From NCBI GenBank assembly GCA_964387935.1, contig CAYLZN010000228.1:1-9527 (forward strand): a DNA stretch of 9,527 nucleotides, read 5' to 3'. Position 1 is the first letter of the stretch. Each line of letters opens with the position of its first letter. Source of the DNA: CAYLZN01 sp964387935 (GTDB lineage Bacteria; Acidobacteriota; Vicinamibacteria; Vicinamibacterales; JAFNAJ01). Below, in pieces: positions 6,453 to 9,527 of this stretch. The notes under the pieces are model-generated. The model ran no database searches and had not been told where the DNA came from. It worked only from the letters and a program-made list of their open reading frames with translations. The position numbers and the translations under genes were made by a program.

Positions 6453-7460
6453 TTACGTGCGTCCTGCGGCAGATCCTTCGTCTGCCGTCTCCCCAGTGCC
6501 CCCGGGTGCCACGCGGCGCCTGGCGGCTGCCGCGAACAGACCCGGTCCCTTCGTCTTCGCGTCGGTCGTCAGCGCCTGCCAGCGCGGCCGCTCCAGGCCT
6601 GCGGCGGTCAGCCACCTCGTCATCTGCCGTTCGGAAAAGCCAAGCCAGACGTGCCCCATCGCCCGTCGGTATTCGTCGCGGTCGTGCGGCACCATGTCCA
6701 CGACCAGCAGGCGGCCCCCGGGCTTCGTCACCCGCGCTGCCTCGGCGAGCACCGCCTGCGGGTCCGGCAGGTGGTGCAGCACCAGCATCAGACACGTCGC
6801 GTCGAGGATCGCGTCCGGGAGGGGCAGGTGTTCCAGTGCCCCCTGGTGGAAGGCGACGTTGCGGACACCTCGAAGCCGATCGCGCGCGGCCAGGAGCATC
6901 TCCGCCGAGGCATCGACCGCGACCACCTGATGGACGTGGGGCGCGACCGCCTCGGTCACCTGCCCGGTGCCGCATCCCAGGTCACCCACGACCCAGGTGT
7001 CGTCGAGCCACGCCAGCAACGCGCGGTAGTGACTCGCCGCGCCAAACAGGTCCTCACGGAGCCGGTCCCACTGCCCTGCGGCGGAGGAAAAGAACTCTTC
7101 CGATCTCCGACGCCGCCTCGAGAGCACATCTGTGAGGCGGCGCGCATCCTGAACCCAGGTGCGCGACGCACTGATGTCCTCGCGTACGAGCTGCCACAGC
7201 TTCCGCGTGGCGGTGTCGAGCTCATCGTGGGGCAGCGCGTAGAACCGGCTCGTCCCCTCACGCCGCGACGAGACCCAGCCGGCATCAGCCAGCGTTTTGA
7301 GGTGCCGGCTGACGGTGGATTGCGGCAGCTGAAGCGCGTCGCACAGTTCCGAGACCGTGAGTTCCTGCCCGTCGAGGACCGCCAGGAGGCGCGAGCGGAC
7401 GCCGTCCGAGAGCACGGGGAGCTGGTCGAGGATGTGAGGCGCGGCAGATTCAATCCGCAT
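6453..7460 (-). CDS. ArsR-family regulator fused to SAM-dependent methyltransferase (SahR-like)
   Basis: The protein has 335 residues from the ATG at 7460. A GTG at 7487 is in frame but lies inside the predicted promoter, so it is not preferred. Residues about 15-80 form an ArsR-type winged helix; the recognition helix is LPQSTVSRHLKTLADAG (45-61), followed by the wing SSRREGTSRFYAL. The metal-site ELCxC of arsenic and cadmium sensors is reduced to ELCDA, so metal sensing is unlikely. Residues about 120-300 form a class I methyltransferase: motif I VGDLGCGTG (158-166), motif II VAVDAS (180-185), LMLVLHHLPDP, and PGGRLLVVD (248-256). The tail from 316 is low complexity. Known SahR regulators are ArsR-type, respond to S-adenosylhomocysteine and control ahcY and methionine genes, and some carry such a domain. 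Placement beside ahcY and metH fits that role. Whether the methyltransferase domain is catalytic or only a SAH/SAM sensor cannot be told. Confidence 0.88.
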   Translation of the reverse strand: MRIESAAPHILDQLPVLSDGVRSRLLAVLDGQELTVSELCDALQLPQSTVSRHLKTLADAGWVSSRREGTSRFYALPHDELDTATRKLWQLVREDISASRTWVQDARRLTDVLSRRRRRSEEFFSSAAGQWDRLREDLFGAASHYRALLAWLDDTWVVGDLGCGTGQVTEAVAPHVHQVVAVDASAEMLLAARDRLRGVRNVAFHQGALEHLPLPDAILDATCLMLVLHHLPDPQAVLAEAARVTKPGGRLLVVDMVPHDRDEYRRAMGHVWLGFSERQMTRWLTAAGLERPRWQALTTDAKTKGPGLFAAAARRRVAPGGTGETADEGSAAGRT

Positions 7461-7469
7461 AGCCGGATT
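7452..7469. promoter_or_regulatory. Inverted repeat over the SahR-like start codon, candidate operator
   Basis: AATCCG (7452-7457) and CGGATT (7464-7469) are perfect inverted copies separated by 6 nt that include the ATG at 7460. A second small palindrome, GATT-C-AATC, lies alongside at 7447-7455. The site overlaps the predicted transcription start, an arrangement suited to repression by the dimeric ArsR-type protein encoded here. Operator function is inferred from position and symmetry only. Confidence 0.45.
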
Positions 7470-7471
7470 AA

Positions 7472-7500
7472 AGGATATATATACCACTCTCCCCTGTCAA
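7472..7500 (-). promoter_or_regulatory. Sigma70-like promoter of the SahR-like gene / ahcY
   Basis: On the minus strand a perfect TTGACA -35 (7500-7495) is followed after 17 nt by TATCCT (7477-7472), with TATATA-type alternatives just upstream. The AT-rich GGTATATATATCC tract, nearly palindromic, stands out in this GC-rich window. Transcription would start near 7465, only about 5 nt before the ATG at 7460, giving an almost leaderless message. No ribosome binding site precedes that ATG, which agrees. Confidence 0.6.
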
Positions 7501-7520
7501 TCCCCTGCCCGGCGCCGCGC

Positions 7521-8621
7521 CTACGGGCCCTCCGACGCCACCGCGGACCCGAGGCCAAGCCGTTCCCGCGCATACCTGCCCTGCTGGACCTCGTCGCACC
7601 AGGCCGCATTGGCGAGGTACCACCGCACCGTGCGCTCGAGGCCACTGGCCAGGTCGTGCACGGGGCGCCATCCGAGGTCCCGGCGAATCCTGGTGGCGTC
7701 AATCGCATACCGCCGGTCGTGGCCGGGCCTGTCCGGCACGAAGGTCTCGAGGCTCCGGTAGCTGCGCAGGCCACGGCCGGCGAGCGCCGGGTTCGCGTCG
7801 GGCGGCGCAAGGGCATCCAGGAGGTCGCAGAGCGTCTCCACCAGGTCGAGATTGGTGCGCTCGTTGCCTCCCCCGATGTTGTAGCTTTCGCCCACCTGCC
7901 CCCGTTCCAGCACGAGGGCGATACCGCGGCAGTGGTCCTCCACGAAGAGCCAGTCGCGGATGTTCAGCCCGTCACCGTAGATCGGGAGGGGCCGCCCCTG
8001 CAGGGCGTTCAGGATCATCAGGGGGACGAGTTTCTCCGGGAACTGAAAAGGCCCGTAGTTGTTCGAGCAGTTGGTGAGAAGCGTCGGCAGGCCGTAGGTG
8101 TGATGGTAGGCGCGCACGAGGTGGTCCGCGCCCGCCTTGGTGGCGGAGTACGGTGAATTCGGGGCGTAGGGCGTGGACTCCGAGAACAAGCCGTCCGGGC
8201 CGAGCGTCCCGAACACCTCGTCGGTGGACACGTGGAGGAACCGGAAGGCGGCCTGTTCCTCGGGCGATCGCCCGCTCCAATAGCGGCGGGCCGCGTCGAG
8301 CAGCTCGAAGGTCCCCACGAGATTCGTCGTGACGAACGCCCGGGGCCCGTCAATCGATCGGTCCACGTGCGTCTCGGCGGCGAAGTTGACGATGGCCGCG
8401 GGTGTGAACTGCTCGAGGGCTGCCGCCATCGCGGGGCCGTCCGCAATGTCCGCCTTCACGAACGTGAAGCGCGGGTGGCTGTCCACGTCGCGCAGCGAGG
8501 CGAGGCTGCCCGCGTAGGTCAGCTTGTCGATGACCACCACGCGCCGGCCTTGCTCCAGCGCAAAGCGAACGAAGTTGGAGCCGATGAAACCGGCGCCTCC
8601 GGTCACGAGCCACGTGTTCAT
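7521..8621 (-). CDS. rmlB: dTDP-glucose 4,6-dehydratase
   Basis: The protein has 366 residues, close to the usual 350-360. It is an extended short-chain dehydrogenase that converts dTDP-D-glucose to dTDP-4-keto-6-deoxy-D-glucose, the second step towards dTDP-L-rhamnose and other deoxysugars of the cell envelope. The NAD+ loop TGGAGFIG is at 7-14, and NFAAETHVDRSI at 79-90. The catalytic STDEVFG supplies Thr133, Asp134 and Glu135, and YSATK supplies Tyr158 and Lys162. Substrate-binding NNYGPFQFPEKLVPL and PIYGDGLNIRDWLFVEDH are intact. The STDEVFG and DxE details separate it from UDP-glucose epimerases. The ATG at 8621 has GGAGAGG 8 nt upstream and overlaps the metH stop codon by 4 nt (ATGA), so translation is probably coupled to metH. 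No rmlA, rmlC or rmlD is in the window. Confidence 0.95.
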   Translation of the reverse strand: MNTWLVTGGAGFIGSNFVRFALEQGRRVVVIDKLTYAGSLASLRDVDSHPRFTFVKADIADGPAMAAALEQFTPAAIVNFAAETHVDRSIDGPRAFVTTNLVGTFELLDAARRYWSGRSPEEQAAFRFLHVSTDEVFGTLGPDGLFSESTPYAPNSPYSATKAGADHLVRAYHHTYGLPTLLTNCSNNYGPFQFPEKLVPLMILNALQGRPLPIYGDGLNIRDWLFVEDHCRGIALVLERGQVGESYNIGGGNERTNLDLVETLCDLLDALAPPDANPALAGRGLRSYRSLETFVPDRPGHDRRYAIDATRIRRDLGWRPVHDLASGLERTVRWYLANAAWCDEVQQGRYARERLGLGSAVASEGP

Positions 8622-9527
8622 CTCTGCATCCTCTCCGCGGGGACCCTTGCCGCGCGCTCCGCCGGATCGTAGGCCAGATTGGCGCTCAGCCATCGCTCAA
8701 CGACCTCGATCGGGTGTCCAGTCCGACGCGCGTAATCCTCAACCTGATCGGCGCCCACCCGACCCACCATGAAATAGCGGGCCTCCGGGTGCGAGAAGTA
8801 GAACCCGCTGACACTGGCGGCCGGCAGCATGGCGGCGCTCTCGGTGAGCGCGAGGCCCAGCGCCCCGGCCTCCAGCAGCTCGAAGAGCCGGAACTTCTGG
8901 GAGTGATCCGGGCACGCCGGGTAGCCGAGCGCCGGCCGGATCCCCCGATACCGCTCTGCCACGAGGTCTGGCAGACGCAGGTCCTCGTCCCGGCCGTAGC
9001 CCCAGTCCCGCCGCGCCTGCTGGTGGAGCCATTCCGCACACGCCTCGGCCAGGCGGTCGGCCAGCGCCTTCACCATGATGGCGCGGTAGTCGTCGTGTTC
9101 ACGCTCGAATCGTGTCGCGAGTTCGTCGGCGCCCAGGCCCGCGGTGACCGCAAACGCCCCGACGTAGTCCCTGAGGCCGCCACCGGCCGGCGCCACGAAA
9201 TCCGCCAGGCACCGGTTCGGTGTCCCGGGATCGAACACGCTCTGCTGCCGCAGCATGGGGAACCTGGCGAGTTCGCGCTCGCGGTCCTCGCCCGTGAAGA
9301 GCACGAGGCAGGCCAGAACGCATGCACGGCACGCGCCTCGAGGCTGCCGGCGTCGAGGATGCGGTCCAGCAGGTCCTGGGCGTTCGCGTACAACTCGCGC
9401 GCGGCCGCCCCGTACTGCGGGTGATCGAAAATCTGCGGCACCTTGCCCTTGAGGTCCCAGGCCGTGAAGAAGAACGTCCAGTCGATGTACTCGCGCAGCG
9501 TGCGCAGCGGCACGGGCGCCACGGCCT
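8618..9527 (-). pseudogene. metH: Cobalamin-dependent methionine synthase, C-terminal activation domain, frameshifted and cut by window end
   Basis: MetH transfers the methyl group of methyltetrahydrofolate to homocysteine through cobalamin. Only its C-terminal SAM-binding activation domain, used for reductive reactivation, falls in the window; the 5' part lies beyond 9527. The frame from the window edge reads LREYIDWTFFFTAWDLKGKV and on to AVHAFWPA (to about 9307), then loses homology. The domain resumes in another frame with VLFTGEDRERELARFPMLRQQ (from 9304) and continues through DYVGAFAVTAG, the SAM-binding RPALGYPACPDH, and SGFYFSHPEARYF to a normal end at 8618. The family normally has about seven residues (PANsxGDDI type) at the junction, where only 2 nt are left, so roughly 19 nt seem lost. 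Either the gene is broken or the assembly has an error; intact motifs on both sides favour a recent lesion or an error. The stop codon overlaps the rmlB start. Confidence 0.88.

Noticed and set aside
4843..6930. Very long open frame (695 codons) on the plus strand opposite ahcY
   Set aside because: It runs antisense to a certain gene (ahcY) and the SahR-like gene, its product is His/Arg/Ala-rich without a recognisable domain, and long antisense frames are expected at this GC content.
6415..6975. N-terminal extension of AhcY by 187 residues
   Set aside because: The extension overlaps the methyltransferase domain of the upstream gene in another frame, while the ATG at 6414 has a good ribosome binding site and matches the family start.
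6651..8156. 501-codon plus-strand frame opposite the SahR-like gene and rmlB
   Set aside because: It crosses two genes and a promoter region antisense and has no family signature.
9304..9304. GTG at 9304 as the start of a separate reactivase protein
   Set aside because: There is no ribosome binding site, the sequence begins mid-domain, and the missing first part of the same domain lies immediately upstream in another frame.

Overview
This is a high-GC bacterial window whose genes look like those of an Acidobacteriota member. The best lineage clue is the secreted protein at 2932..4791, which resembles the 'VWFA-related' family found mainly in Acidobacteria. The order or class (Vicinamibacteria-like) is only an inference from GC content and gene types.

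Left part: the window opens inside the 3' end of a 2-oxoacid dehydrogenase E2 gene (sucB/odhB type, plus strand). It converges on a putative alpha/beta-fold esterase (minus strand). Just upstream of the esterase, in the same orientation, lies a 25-codon remnant of an aldo/keto reductase N-terminus that ends in a stop codon. A plus-strand gene then encodes an exported ChaN-like (Tiki/EreA fold) protein with a C-terminal PDZ domain. It ends 5 nt from the stop codon of the converging VWFA-related gene.

Right part: the minus-strand genes, in transcription order, are metH (3' end only, activation domain, frameshifted), rmlB, an ArsR-family regulator fused to a SAM-dependent methyltransferase (SahR-like), ahcY, and then the VWFA-related gene. 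metH and rmlB overlap by 4 nt (ATGA). metH, the SahR-like regulator and ahcY together form an S-adenosylmethionine / S-adenosylhomocysteine recycling module. AhcY cleaves SAH to homocysteine and adenosine, MetH remethylates homocysteine, and the regulator probably senses SAH or SAM. A sigma70-like promoter and a perfect inverted repeat sit at the regulator's start codon and suggest autoregulation with little or no 5' UTR. A strong GC hairpin and a 3 x 14-bp tandem repeat follow ahcY.

I did not find a clearly new multi-gene system. The points most worth checking are the metH frameshift, the regulatory architecture at the SahR-like gene, and the aldo/keto reductase remnant. No tRNA, rRNA, CRISPR array, insertion sequence or phage gene was seen. 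No gap between genes exceeds about 160 bp.
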